A stretch of 64,000 nt of DNA from Paraburkholderia edwinii. Lineage in GTDB: Bacteria > Pseudomonadota > Gammaproteobacteria > Burkholderiales > Burkholderiaceae. The notes under the pieces are model-generated. The model had not been told where the DNA came from and searched no databases. It was given only the letters and a program-made list of their open reading frames with translations. Position numbers and translations under genes: made by a program. The stretch lies in assembly GCF_019428685.1 (NCBI RefSeq), contig NZ_CP080095.1, positions 4,774,001 through 4,838,000 on the forward strand. The letters are read 5' to 3'. Numbering within the stretch: the stretch's first letter is position 1; each line of letters begins with the position of its first letter. Below are positions 9,805 through 18,047 of this stretch, piece by piece.

Positions 9805-12480
9805 TTAATCGAGCGGCCAGTGCGCCCGGCTCGCCGTTCTTACCGCCTGTGCCGAATCGAGCGCGAGCGCATCCTGTGCGCGCTGCCGGCACTGCTGATA
9901 ATCGAGTTTGCGCACGCGCGCCTTGATGGCCGGCACCGACGGCGGATCGACCGACAGCTCGGTCACGCCAAGGCCGACCAGCAGCGGCACCGCGAGCGGA
10001 TCGCCGGCGAGCGCGCCGCACACGCCGACCCACTTGCCGTGCTTCTGCGCACCGCGCACAGTCGCATCGACGAGGCGCAGCACGGCCGGATGCAGCCCGT
10101 CGGCTTGCGCCGCGAGATCGGGCTGGCAGCGGTCCATCGCGAGCGTGTACTGCGTGAGGTCGTTGGTGCCGATCGACAGGAAGTCGGCGTGCTGTGCAAG
10201 CTGGTCGGCAAGTAGTGCCGCCGACGGCACTTCGATCATCACGCCGACTTCGACCCGCTCGGCGCGGCCCGCTTCACGCGCAAGCTCGTCGATGCGGCGG
10301 CGCAGACGCACGAGTTCGCCCGCGTCGGTCACCATCGGCAACAGAATGCGCACGGCGCCGACCGGCTGCACGGCAAGCAGCCCGCGCAACTGGTCTTCGA
10401 GCAGATCGGGACGCACCTGCGCGAGCCGGATGCCGCGCAAACCGAGCGCCGGGTTCGGCTCCGGCGGTAGCGTCAGATAGTCGACTTCCTTGTCCGCGCC
10501 GACGTCGAGCGTGCGGATAATCGCCGTGCGTCCCGCGAGCGCATCGACGATCGCCTGGTAGCTCTGACGATGTTCATCGACGGTCGGCGCAGCCTGACGG
10601 TGGATAAACAGCAGCTCGGTGCGCAACAGGCCGACGGCGTCGGCGCCGTTGTCGACTGCCGTCTTCGCGTCGTCGAGTGTTGCGATGTTCGATGCGACTT
10701 CAATGCCGCGACCATCGCTCGTCGCCGCGACCTGATGCGACGCGCGGCGATTGGTTTCGCGCACGCCCGCAAGGCGCCGGCATTCGTTGCGCGCGCGTTC
10801 GACATCGCGTGCGCTCGGCGCGTATTCGAGCCGGCCGTTGGTTGCGTCGACAACGACCTGCGTGTCTTCCGCGATCAGGTGCAGCGCATCGCCCATCGCG
10901 ACGAGCGCGGGCAACCCGAGCTGACGCGCGATGATCGACGCATGCGAGGTCGCGCCGCCGCGCGCCATCACAAGCGCGGTCACGCGCGTGCGATCGAGCG
11001 ACGACAGATCGGACGGCGTGAACTCGTCGGCGGCCAGCACCGCTTCATCGGGCAACTCGCGCGCAGTCGTGTTCGCCAGCCCGAGCGCGCGTAGCACGCG
11101 CTTGCTGATATCGCGCAGATCCGCGGCGCGCTCGGCGAGCAGCGCGTCCTCGACATCGGCGAGCACCGCAATCTGCGCGCGGATCGCTTCGCGCCATGCA
11201 AAGCCGGCGCTCTTGCCGAGGCTGATCAGATCGCGCGCCGCATCGACGAGCGTCGGGTCTTCGAGCAGCACCCGGTGAACCGTGAAAATGCCGGCCGCAC
11301 CGACGGCGCCGCGCTGCGACGCATCGCGCACCGTCGAATTCAGTTCGGCGTCGACTGCGGCGATCGCTTTGTCGAGGCGCCGGCTTTCCGACGCCGGCGT
11401 GCCGTCGGCCTGCTCGGGCGGCACGATATCGGCGTCGTCCCAGCGCACGAGCTTGCCGACCGCGACGCCCGGCGCCGCGCACACGCCGGCGAGCGTATTG
11501 GGCGCAAGCGCTGACGCGGCCGCGTTCGAAGCCGCCGCCGCAGAAGTCGAAGCAACGCCACTCGCACCCGCCACCGCACTTGTCGTCGCATCTGTCGCAG
11601 CAACACCGAAGGCCTGCGGCGCCGGCGAAATCTGTCGAGCGGGCTTCTCTTCATGCTCACCGTGCGCTTCGCGCAGCAGCTCGTTCGCGACCGCTTCAAC
11701 CGCCGCAGCCGCCTGCGCGCCGAGACCAAGAATCTCGACCGTCGCACCTTCGCCCGCGCCGAGCCCAAGCAAACCGACGACGCTTTCCACCGGCGCCTTG
11801 CGCCCGTTGAAACGCACTTCGACGCGCGCATCGAAGCCGCGCGCCGCTTCGCGCACGCGCGCCGCGGGCCGCGCATGCAGGCCGCCGGCGTGCGTCAGCG
11901 TGACCTGCCGGCGCGCTTCTTCGGTGACAGCGCTCGCACCGCGCGCTATGACAGCGGCGGCGCCGTCGCGCGCACGCAGCACGAGCAGCGGCGTTTCGCC
12001 AGCCTTCAGCGTGCCGCCGGTGCTGCTGCGCTCGATAATCTCGAACGCATCCGAATTGGCGATCGCGATCACCGACACGAGACTCGGCGCCGAACACGCG
12101 ACGATGTCCTGATCGAACTCGATCAGCACGTCGCCGGCACGCACCTGCGCGCCCTGCTCGACCATCGGCGCGAAGCCTTTGCCGTTCAGCGCGACGGTGT
12201 CGATGCCGATATGCAGCAACACTTCCGCGCCTTCGGCGGTAACGATCGTCGCCGCGTGTCCTGTGCGCGCGATATGGGTCACCACACCGTCGCACGGCGC
12301 AACGAGTTTGCCTTCGAGCGGATCGACGCCAATGCCGTCGCCGAACATGCCGCCCGAGAAGACCGGGTCGGGCACATCCGCGAGCAGCACGACCGGCCCG
12401 CTCAACGGCGCAATCAAAACAATATGACCCGCGACATCGCTAGCCGTCTGGCCATTCGCAGGGCTCGCCGTATGGCTCAT
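9805..12480 (-). CDS. ptsP: Multiphosphoryl transfer protein, EIIA-HPr-EI fusion for GlcNAc
   Basis: Carries phosphate from PEP to NagE within one cytoplasmic polypeptide. Domains in order: EIIA of the glucose type (~15-165) with active His90 in LLHIGIDTV; HPr (~190-280) with His202 in GGLHARPA; enzyme I (~335-890) with the catalytic His in GGATSHASI and a C-terminal PEP-binding barrel (SIGTNDLTQYTLAMDR, VCGALAGDP). Such proteins are also called NagF. I use the ATG at 12480, preceded by GAGGAGA, rather than an ATG 27 bases upstream; length is then 891 aa. It lies between nagB and nagE. A separate EI and HPr are encoded at 41-43 kb. Confidence 0.93.
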   Translation of the reverse strand: MSHTASPANGQTASDVAGHIVLIAPLSGPVVLLADVPDPVFSGGMFGDGIGVDPLEGKLVAPCDGVVTHIARTGHAATIVTAEGAEVLLHIGIDTVALNGKGFAPMVEQGAQVRAGDVLIEFDQDIVACSAPSLVSVIAIANSDAFEIIERSSTGGTLKAGETPLLVLRARDGAAAVIARGASAVTEEARRQVTLTHAGGLHARPAARVREAARGFDARVEVRFNGRKAPVESVVGLLGLGAGEGATVEILGLGAQAAAAVEAVANELLREAHGEHEEKPARQISPAPQAFGVAATDATTSAVAGASGVASTSAAAASNAAASALAPNTLAGVCAAPGVAVGKLVRWDDADIVPPEQADGTPASESRRLDKAIAAVDAELNSTVRDASQRGAVGAAGIFTVHRVLLEDPTLVDAARDLISLGKSAGFAWREAIRAQIAVLADVEDALLAERAADLRDISKRVLRALGLANTTARELPDEAVLAADEFTPSDLSSLDRTRVTALVMARGGATSHASIIARQLGLPALVAMGDALHLIAEDTQVVVDATNGRLEYAPSARDVERARNECRRLAGVRETNRRASHQVAATSDGRGIEVASNIATLDDAKTAVDNGADAVGLLRTELLFIHRQAAPTVDEHRQSYQAIVDALAGRTAIIRTLDVGADKEVDYLTLPPEPNPALGLRGIRLAQVRPDLLEDQLRGLLAVQPVGAVRILLPMVTDAGELVRLRRRIDELAREAGRAERVEVGVMIEVPSAALLADQLAQHADFLSIGTNDLTQYTLAMDRCQPDLAAQADGLHPAVLRLVDATVRGAQKHGKWVGVCGALAGDPLAVPLLVGLGVTELSVDPPSVPAIKARVRKLDYQQCRQRAQDALALDSAQAVRTASRAHWPLD

Positions 12481-12520
12481 CAAAACTGTCTCCTCGACAC
12501 GTCGCATCTGCTTTTTCCGA

Positions 12521-13537
12521 TCAGTGAGTTTCTGTGACCTTGTTCAGATGGCGAGGCGCGTCAGGGTTACGTCCGCGGGCAGCCGCAAGGCCGGCCGCCA
12601 TCACATAGAAGGAAAGGATCGCGGCGATCGGATCGAGCGCCGCATTAGCCGTCGAAACGAGCGGCAGCGTGCGCTCCGCGACGCCGTCGGGCGCCGCGAG
12701 CAGCACGCGCGCGCCACGCGAGCGCATGTCGCGCGCGAGCTGCAGAAGGCCGGCCTGTTCGGGTCCGGGCAGCGCAAACACGAGCAGCGGATAGTCGCGG
12801 TCGATCAGTTCCATCGGACCGTGCCGCACTTCGGCGCTCGAAAACGCTTCGGCCTGGATGCCCGAGGTTTCCTTGAGCTTCAACGCGGCTTCCTGCGCGA
12901 TCGCGAGACCCAGGCCACGGCCGATCACAATCATCCGCTCGACGCCGCGCAATTCGTCGACCGCCTGCGACCAGTCGAGCGCGCCGGCCTTCTGCAAGGC
13001 ATCGGGTAAGGTTTGCAACGCGCCAAGCAGCGCGGTATCGCGCTGCCAGCGCGCGACCAGTTGCGCGGAAATCGACAGCATCGCGATATAGCTTTTGGTC
13101 GCGGCCACGCTGACCTCCGGGCCGGCCACGAGCGGCAGCTGCCATTCGCAGACATCGGCAAGCGGCGACTCCGGCGCATTCACCGCAGCGACGGTCAGCG
13201 CGCCCGCATTACGCAGCGCGGCCATCGTGCCGACCAGGTCAGGGCTCTTGCCCGATTGCGAGAACGCAATCGCGAGCTGTTCGCGCACGCGCAACGGCGC
13301 CTGCTGCAGCGTCGCGACCGACATCGGCAGCGACGCGACGGGCACGCCGAGCCGGCTCATCGCGAGACTCGCGAAGTAGCTCGCCGCGTGGTCTGAACTG
13401 CCGCGCGCGACGGTCAGCGCGACATCGCGCGGACGCGCCGATAAGCGCACCGCGAGCGCCTCGACAGGCGACGTATCAGCGAGTTGCGCAGCGACCGCGT
13501 CCGCGGACGCGAGCGCCTCTTTAAGCATATTCGACAA
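12521..13537 (-). CDS. SIS-domain glucosamine-6-phosphate deaminase (NagB-II type)
   Basis: Predicted to convert GlcN-6-P to fructose-6-P and ammonia, completing GlcNAc catabolism. The 338-aa protein has two SIS sugar-isomerase modules: VARGSSDHAASYFASLAMSR near residue 44 with IAFSQSGKSPDL near 90, and a second beginning near residue 195 (MIVIGRGLGLAIAQEAALKLKETSGIQAEAFSSAE). It resembles the C-terminal half of GlmS without the glutaminase domain, as in NagB-II, and not the classical NagB. The TTG start at 13537 has AAGGAG 6 bases upstream; an ATG nine bases in is the alternative. It overlaps the end of nagA, implying coupling. Confidence 0.85.
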   Translation of the reverse strand: MSNMLKEALASADAVAAQLADTSPVEALAVRLSARPRDVALTVARGSSDHAASYFASLAMSRLGVPVASLPMSVATLQQAPLRVREQLAIAFSQSGKSPDLVGTMAALRNAGALTVAAVNAPESPLADVCEWQLPLVAGPEVSVAATKSYIAMLSISAQLVARWQRDTALLGALQTLPDALQKAGALDWSQAVDELRGVERMIVIGRGLGLAIAQEAALKLKETSGIQAEAFSSAEVRHGPMELIDRDYPLLVFALPGPEQAGLLQLARDMRSRGARVLLAAPDGVAERTLPLVSTANAALDPIAAILSFYVMAAGLAAARGRNPDAPRHLNKVTETH

Positions 13538-14624
13538 TCGATTCTCCTTCGACGTATGTCGCGGTCAACGCCAGTTCACGATCGAACACGACGACATCAG
13601 CCCACGCGCCGCGCGCGATACGGCCGCGGTCTTCGATGCCGAGGTAGTCGGCGGCGTGGCGCGACAGACGGTTTGAAACATCGGCCATCGGCAGGCCGAG
13701 CGAACACAGGTTGCGCAGCGCCTGATCCATCGTCAGCGTGCTGCCGGCGAGCGTGCCGTCCGCGAGACGTACGCCGCCCAGACACTTCGTCACATGCTGG
13801 CTGCCGAGGCGGTATTCGCCGTCGGGCATGCCGGTCGCCGACGTGCTGTCGGTCACCACATAAAGACGCGGAATCGCGCGCATCGCGGCGCGAATCGCGC
13901 CCGGATGCACGTGCAGCAGATCGGGGATGATCTCCGCGTATTCGGCGTGCGCCAACGCCGCGCCGACCATGCCCGGGTTGCGGTGATGCAGCGGCGACAT
14001 CGCATTGAACAGGTGCGTGAAACCGCGCGCGCCGTGTTTCATCGCGGCGACCGCATCGTCGTACGTGCCGAGCGAATGACCGAGCTGAACGCGCACGCCG
14101 CGTGCCGCGATCTCCGAGATGATGTCCATATGGCCGGCAATTTCCGGCGCGATCGTGACCACGCGGATCGGCCCGAGCGAGAGGTACTTCAACACTTCGT
14201 CGAGTACGGCGGACACCGCGGCGTCCGGCTGCGCGCCGAGCTTGCCTGGGTTGATGTACGGGCCTTCGAGATGCACGCCGAGCACGCGCGAGCCGCCTGG
14301 CGTGCGATTGCGCGCGACGTCGGCGAGGCCCGCCACGACGCCCATCAGTTCCTCGCGCGGCGCGGTCATGGTCGTCGCGAGCAGGCTCGTCGTGCCGTGG
14401 CGCGCGTGCGTGCGCGTGATCGCCTCGATCGCGTTGCCCGCCTCCATCACGTCGGCGCCGCCGCCGCCGTGCACATGCAGATCGATAAAGCCCGGCAGGA
14501 TGTAGGGCGCGTCGTTCGTCGACGGGTCGGCGACGTGGCCCGTCAACGACGTGATGCGGCCGTTCTCGAATTCGAGCGTGCCGTGGATCCAACCATCGGT
14601 GGTGAGTATGTTTCCGGTCAGCAT
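13521..14624 (-). CDS. nagA: N-acetylglucosamine-6-phosphate deacetylase
   Basis: Hydrolyses GlcNAc-6-P to GlcN-6-P and acetate. The 367-aa amidohydrolase shows PGFIDLHVHGGGGADVM near the N-terminus, the metal-ligand Glu in GVHLEGPYINP, HLFNAMSPLHHRNPG, and the catalytic Asp in VVTDSTSATGMPDG. The ATG at 14624 (MLTGNIL...) is preferred because homologues start here and AGAGAGA precedes it; an upstream in-frame ATG would add 13 residues. It is the first catabolic gene after nagR, and its stop overlaps the next gene. Confidence 0.95.
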   Translation of the reverse strand: MLTGNILTTDGWIHGTLEFENGRITSLTGHVADPSTNDAPYILPGFIDLHVHGGGGADVMEAGNAIEAITRTHARHGTTSLLATTMTAPREELMGVVAGLADVARNRTPGGSRVLGVHLEGPYINPGKLGAQPDAAVSAVLDEVLKYLSLGPIRVVTIAPEIAGHMDIISEIAARGVRVQLGHSLGTYDDAVAAMKHGARGFTHLFNAMSPLHHRNPGMVGAALAHAEYAEIIPDLLHVHPGAIRAAMRAIPRLYVVTDSTSATGMPDGEYRLGSQHVTKCLGGVRLADGTLAGSTLTMDQALRNLCSLGLPMADVSNRLSRHAADYLGIEDRGRIARGAWADVVVFDRELALTATYVEGESIVEYA

Positions 14625-14708
14625 GGGTCTCTCTGGAAGCCTGGTGCGATGAGCGTGATGCAATGCATGACTGAGTTCGCGCGGCAGTGTTCCGCCGCGG
14701 CGGCAGAT

Positions 14709-15443
14709 TTAAAGGCGCAGTTCGGCGACGAAGTCGTAGTAATCGTCCCGGCAGTAGGTATCGGTGAGTTCGATCGCGCGCTGGTCCGCGCTATAGCCGA
14801 CGCGCGTGATCAGCAGCAGTGCGGTGCGCGGCTCGATGTCCATCAGCGTGGCGATCTCGCTTGACGCGTTGACCGCGCGAAAGTGTTGCAGCGCGCGTAC
14901 CACGGCGATGCCGCGCGCTTCGAGATGGCTGTACAGCGAGCCTTCGATCAGCAGCGGATCCGGCACGATCGAGATCGGCAGCGCCGTGTGTTCGACCGCC
15001 ATCACAATGCCGTCCGCGCGGCGCAGGCGGCGCAGATTCGCCACGCTCGCACCCGGCGACAGACCGAGATGCACGATCTCGTCGCGGCTCGCCGCGCGCA
15101 CGTCGCGCTCGAGCCAGATCGAGTCGGGCCTGAAGCCGCGCTGCTCCATCTTTTTCGTGAAGCCCATGAGCCGCGACAGCGGATCTTCGACGCGCGGCGT
15201 GATGAAGCTACGCGCGCCCGGCGCGCGGCGGATCAGACCTTGCTCGACGAGCAGCGCAATCGCCTTGCGCGCGGTGATCCGCGACACGCCGATCGAATCT
15301 GACAGCGTGCGTTCGGACGGCAACGCCTCGCCCGCCGACCAGACGCCGCAGTGAATCGCCGTTGCAAGATTGCGCGCGAGCTGCAGATACAACGGCGTCA
15401 CATTGCGCGCGTCGGGCATCAGGGCGGACCAGCGTGTTTCCAT
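14709..15443 (-). CDS. nagR: GntR/HutC-family repressor of the nag operon
   Basis: A 244-aa regulator with an N-terminal GntR winged helix (PLYLQLARNLATAIHCGVW, LPSERTLSDSIGVSRITARKAIALL, ~residues 17-75) and a C-terminal UTRA ligand-binding domain (~95-240). NagR/DasR relatives release DNA on binding GlcNAc-6-P or GlcN-6-P. As first gene of nagR-nagA-nagB-ptsP-nagE, with an inverted repeat over its own promoter, it is probably an autoregulated, substrate-induced repressor. The ligand is inferred from family and context. Confidence 0.9.
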   Translation of the reverse strand: METRWSALMPDARNVTPLYLQLARNLATAIHCGVWSAGEALPSERTLSDSIGVSRITARKAIALLVEQGLIRRAPGARSFITPRVEDPLSRLMGFTKKMEQRGFRPDSIWLERDVRAASRDEIVHLGLSPGASVANLRRLRRADGIVMAVEHTALPISIVPDPLLIEGSLYSHLEARGIAVVRALQHFRAVNASSEIATLMDIEPRTALLLITRVGYSADQRAIELTDTYCRDDYYDFVAELRL

Positions 15444-15500
15444 GGGGCTCCAGCGGAATCGGGAAAACGAAGACGTGGCGCGGTATCGAAATCGGAGCCC

Positions 15501-15528
15501 ATTATATAACCATGATAGTACCAGTCAA
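15501..15528 (-). promoter_or_regulatory. Sigma70-type promoter of the nag operon
   Basis: On the minus strand, TTGACT (-35, 15528-15523) and a consensus TATAAT (-10, 15506-15501) are separated by 16 bases. The -35 lies inside the inverted-repeat operator at 15519-15538. The nagR start is 58 bases downstream of the -10. Confidence 0.8.
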
Positions 15529-15538
15529 TAAACTGGTA
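15519..15538. promoter_or_regulatory. Candidate NagR operator
   Basis: A perfect TACCAGT-N6-ACTGGTA inverted repeat overlaps the -35 of the nag promoter. A related half site (ACCGGTAT, 15544-15550) lies just upstream and could be a weaker second site. The ACTGGT core resembles known NagR/DasR-type operators. Bound repressor would block RNA polymerase directly. Confidence 0.75.
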
Positions 15539-15808
15539 TCTAACCGGTATTATCCGATAAGTCTTTGTTGTCTAAGGGATTTCTCGCGATTCGAGGCATT
15601 TTTTGCGATAGAAGGCCGGACCAGGACATACCCGAATCGAGGTCGCCTCTAATACCAGCGAGCGCGTTGGCGAAGGCAATTCATCGACCGCCCATTTACG
15701 GTGCAACATGCCTGCACGCAATGCGGACACTGCCAACCTGTGTAGGTTTTGTGCCCCGATCGATCCGAATATAGTGGCCGCCAGGTAAAAACTACTGGAG
15801 CTACCACG

Positions 15809-16735
15809 GTGTCCGATTCCACCGCATTGCGACGCGCGGAAGCCGTCCGCCATTTCAACCGCTTCTACACGAAGCACATCGGCGAACTCCACGAGCATTT
15901 GCACAACAGCGAGTTCTCGCTCACCGAAGTTCGCGTGCTGCGCGAGCTCGCGCTCGGCCGCGTGCAAACCGCAGCCGGCCTCGCGCGCGGTCTCGGTCTC
16001 GATAGCGGCTATCTGAGCCGGCTCCTGACCGGCTTCGAGCGGCGCAAGCTGATCCACCGGCGACCGTCGGCCGCCGACGCGCGGCAGTCGATGCTCACGC
16101 TGACCGACACGGGCCGCGCCGCGTACCAGCCGCTCGACGCGGCGGCGATCGGCGAAGTGTCAACGATGCTTGAGAAGCTCGCCGACAACTCGCAGGAACA
16201 ACTGATCGCGGCGATGAAACTGATCGAGCGTCTGGTCAACGATCGGCCGCGGCACGGGGCCGTCATGCTGCGCGGGCCCAAAGCCGGCGACTACGGCTTC
16301 CTCGTGCAACGCCAGGCGCAATTGTTCTCGAACGGGCACGGCTGGGATCATCGGTTCGAAGGTTTGCTCGCGCGAACGGTGGCCGCGTTTTCGGAGCAAC
16401 ATGATCCGCAGAGCGAAACATGCATGATTGCCGAGCAGCAGGGAACGGTGGCCGGCTCCGTGCTGATCACGCGGCAAGCGGCCGATACCGCGACGGTGCA
16501 GATGCTGTACGTCGAGCCGGACGTGCAGCGTCTCGGCATCGGCACGCATCTGATGAACGAGTGTGTGAGCTTTGCGAAGCGCGCCGGCTACGCGAAGCTG
16601 TCGGTGACGACGGAGAGCGCCTTGCTCGACGCGCGGCGGCTGTTCGAGCACGCCGGCTTTACGCGCATGAGCGCCGAGCCGGCGCAGCGTTTCGGCCGCC
16701 GGCTCGTGCTCGAGCGCTGGTTGCGCAATCTTTGA
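15809..16735 (+). CDS. MarR-type regulator fused to a GNAT acetyltransferase
   Basis: A 308-aa two-domain protein. The N-terminal ~145 residues form a MarR winged helix (VRHFNRFYTKHIGEL, LARGLGLDSGYLSRLLTGFERRKLI, RRPSAADARQSMLTLTDTG). Residues ~160-308 form a GNAT fold with the acetyl-CoA loop VEPDVQRLGIGTHLMNECV, then a helix and LFEHAGFTRM. Such fusions are widespread in proteobacteria, with unknown substrates. The GTG at 15809 follows CTGGAG. Transcribed away from nagR across 365 bases, whose right part shows no obvious operator. Confidence 0.88.
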   Translation: MSDSTALRRAEAVRHFNRFYTKHIGELHEHLHNSEFSLTEVRVLRELALGRVQTAAGLARGLGLDSGYLSRLLTGFERRKLIHRRPSAADARQSMLTLTDTGRAAYQPLDAAAIGEVSTMLEKLADNSQEQLIAAMKLIERLVNDRPRHGAVMLRGPKAGDYGFLVQRQAQLFSNGHGWDHRFEGLLARTVAAFSEQHDPQSETCMIAEQQGTVAGSVLITRQAADTATVQMLYVEPDVQRLGIGTHLMNECVSFAKRAGYAKLSVTTESALLDARRLFEHAGFTRMSAEPAQRFGRRLVLERWLRNL

Positions 16736-16793
16736 GGTGAAAAATGCGGGCGAGCGGGCCGGTTGCGCTTGATGGCTCAGACGTTCCGATGCA

Positions 16794-17621
16794 TCAGAAG
16801 GACGGCACGACCGAGCCCTTGAACTCGGTCTTGATGAACTGACGCACGTCGTCCGACTGATACGCGGCCACGAGCTTCTTCACCCACGGCTTGTCCTTGT
16901 CCTGCGTGCGCACCGCGATCAGGTTCGCGTAGGGGCTGTGCACGTCTTCGAGCGCGATCGCGTCTTTGGTCGGCTGCAGGCCGGCAGCCAGCGCAAAGTT
17001 CGTGTTGATCGCGGCGGCGTCCACGTCGGCAAGCGTTCGCGGCAATTGCGCGGCGTCCAGTTCGACGAGCTTCACCTTCTTTGGATTGTCAGCGACGTCG
17101 AGCGGCGTTGCATTGTTGCCGTTCGTGCCGGCGCCGGCCTTCAGCTTCAGCACGCCTTGCGCCTGCAGCAGCAGCAACGCGCGGTTCTCGTTCGACGGAT
17201 CGTTCGGCACCGCCACCTTCGCGCCTTGCGGCAGATCCTTCAGCGACTTCAGTTTCTTCGAGTAGATGCCGAGCGGCGAGATGTAGGTGAGCCCGATATT
17301 GACGATCTTGTAGCCGCGCTGCTTGACCTGGCTATCGAGATACGGCTGATGCTGGAAGCTGTTTGCGTCGAGATCGCCAGCATCGAGCGCGGCGTTTGGC
17401 TGCACGTAGTCGTTGAATTCGATGACCTTCACGTTGAGGCCCTCGCGTTTCGCAACCTTCTGGACGACTGACCAGATTTGCGCATCGGGCCCGCTGATCG
17501 TGCCGACCTTGATGACCTTGTCGGCGCTGGTGTCGGCGGCGTGAGCGCCGCCGGTACCTGTCAGCAGGGCTGCGCCCGCGATGACGGCGGACAAGGCTTG
17601 GAGGATGTTTCTACGCTGCAT
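16794..17621 (-). CDS. metQ: MetQ/NlpA-family substrate-binding protein
   Basis: A 275-aa periplasmic solute-binding protein for a methionine-type ABC transporter. The N-terminus (MQRRNILQALSAVIAGAALLTGTGGAHAAD) is a Sec signal peptide without a clear lipobox Cys. The mature part has the NlpA-family pattern: IKVGTISGPDAQIW, VIEFNDYVQPNAALDAGDLDANSFQH, YISPLGIYSKKLKSL and VPNDPSNENRALLLL. The ATG at 17621 matches the signal peptide and has GCGAGAA upstream. No metN or metI is adjacent, so its permease must be encoded elsewhere. Confidence 0.9.
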   Translation of the reverse strand: MQRRNILQALSAVIAGAALLTGTGGAHAADTSADKVIKVGTISGPDAQIWSVVQKVAKREGLNVKVIEFNDYVQPNAALDAGDLDANSFQHQPYLDSQVKQRGYKIVNIGLTYISPLGIYSKKLKSLKDLPQGAKVAVPNDPSNENRALLLLQAQGVLKLKAGAGTNGNNATPLDVADNPKKVKLVELDAAQLPRTLADVDAAAINTNFALAAGLQPTKDAIALEDVHSPYANLIAVRTQDKDKPWVKKLVAAYQSDDVRQFIKTEFKGSVVPSF

Positions 17622-17971
17622 GTGATTCTCGCTTGACGGCTTTGCTATCGATTGCTGATTCAAGCGACGGGCGTTGTGCGTCACGTGTTCCGTGACAACG
17701 CCTATCGCTGGGCGTGAATGGTCTCATAGCGCTTTTGTAAACGGAAATACAGTCATCGCATAAGGTTATGCGACGCTATGGAGCGGGAATGCGCAGCGAT
17801 AACGATGAGCGAAAGTTGCGGCGCGCGCTATTCGTTGCGAGGTGCGCTCTACGCTATATGGACAGCAGACAGGGCGCGGAGTACGCGATTGGACGATAGC
17901 GGTCAGAGCGTGCGGCACCGGTCGATCAACGCACGGATTCGACGTGCGCGTATGTCGGATGCAACAACGCA
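17622..17971. other. Intergenic region between metQ and the chemoreceptor gene
   Basis: About 350 bases with no convincing coding signal. It should hold the metQ promoter on the minus strand, but I found no clear -35/-10 pair and no methionine riboswitch motif. It ends at the hairpin that probably terminates the chemoreceptor transcript. Confidence 0.4.
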
Positions 17972-17997
17972 AACGGCGCGCTCGAAGGCGCGCCGTT
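17972..17997 (-). terminator. Hairpin downstream of the chemoreceptor gene
   Basis: A perfect 10-bp stem, AACGGCGCGC with GCGCGCCGTT, around a 6-base loop. On the minus strand it lies about 50 bases after the chemoreceptor stop and is followed by TGCGTTGTTGC, a weak T tract, so terminator function is likely but not certain. Confidence 0.6.
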
Positions 17998-18047
17998 AGT
18001 CCATTTTTCGAGCCGCAGAATTTGCGGACCGCGACTCGATGCATCGT

